A stretch of 64,000 nt of DNA from JADLHS01 sp964561105 (GTDB lineage Bacteria > Verrucomicrobiota > Verrucomicrobiia > Limisphaerales > JADLHS01): NCBI GenBank assembly GCA_964561105.1, contig CAZLOH010000010.1, positions 1-64,000 of the forward strand, read 5' to 3'. Positions 63,947 through 64,000 of the stretch are shown here, piece after piece. The translations under genes and the position numbers were made by a program. The first letter of the stretch is position 1. Every line of letters starts with the position of its first letter. The notes under the pieces were generated by a model. That model was given only the letters and a program-made list of their open reading frames with translations. It did no database searches and was not told the DNA's origin.

Positions 63947-64000
63947 TCGGCAGGACGTTACGCCCGGCACCACGCCGCCATGACATCCGTCAGCGCGCGG

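Noticed and set aside
63980..64000. ATG at the right edge as the start of another gene
   Set aside because: Only seven codons lie inside the window; too little to support a call.

Overview
The window is a GC-rich stretch of bacterial chromosome. It encodes a Gram-negative envelope (BamA, Skp/OmpH, lipoprotein and Tat-like signals). Gene content points to the Verrucomicrobiota, probably the Pedosphaera/Limisphaera side: a DUF2723 protein with TPRs, an SBBP beta-propeller surface protein, a SUMF1 protein with tandem N-terminal modules, a Planctomycete/Verrucomicrobia-type cytochrome c, Tat-dependent Gfo/Idh/MocA oxidoreductases, and many palindromic interspersed repeats. The lineage is an inference from gene content; no rRNA gene is present. 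Most genes lack an obvious Shine-Dalgarno sequence and several start with GTG or TTG.

Layout. 1-5.1 kb: 3' end of an M23 peptidase, gluQ, a DUF151 nuclease-like gene, holA, a STAS protein and a serine hydrolase. 5.1-7.7 kb: rpoD and tRNA-Met(CAT), each followed by a hairpin. 7.8-15.8 kb: small membrane ORF, rRNA methyltransferase, DUF2723/TPR membrane protein, GT4, tRNA nucleotidyltransferase-like gene and rluE, which carries an in-frame palindromic insertion. 15.9-18.9 kb: feoA-feoA-feoB. 18.9-22 kb: SulP transporter and aldo/keto reductase. 22-30.2 kb (minus): dnaB, bamA, a 1127-residue SBBP protein and skp. 30.4-34.2 kb is the accessory patch: a 5'-truncated cas4 remnant, a frameshifted transposase remnant, and a three-ORF uncharacterised cassette (DUF3843-like, its continuation, and a conserved unknown). 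34.2-37.7 kb (minus): gltX, panE, HU, and a low-molecular-weight phosphatase-like gene.

37.8-42.5 kb (plus): a tightly overlapping pilus/type II secretion-like operon with an ATPase, two GspF/PilC proteins, three prepilin-like proteins and a two-TM protein. 42.5-45.1 kb: cysS, tmk, DUF4404. 45.1-49.3 kb (minus): tyrA, a four-helix-bundle gene, aroA, cmk, plsC. 49.4-51.4 kb (minus): an oxidoreductase and a CbiX-like chelatase. 51.5-56.2 kb: cytochrome c, then dnaG, cvpA and a TPR lipoprotein on the minus strand. 56.3-64 kb: a large multi-hairpin repeat, a DUF362-like protein, a GNAT acyltransferase, the SUMF1 protein, a Tat oxidoreductase, a REC-PAS-PAS-SpoIIE phosphatase with an altered receiver site, and a YdcH-like protein.

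Most genes are housekeeping (replication, tRNA charging, aromatic amino acids, envelope assembly, ferrous iron uptake). The parts with most novelty potential are the 31.7-34.0 kb cassette beside cas4/transposon debris, the reduced pilus-like operon, and the family of foldback elements, one of which has become coding sequence.
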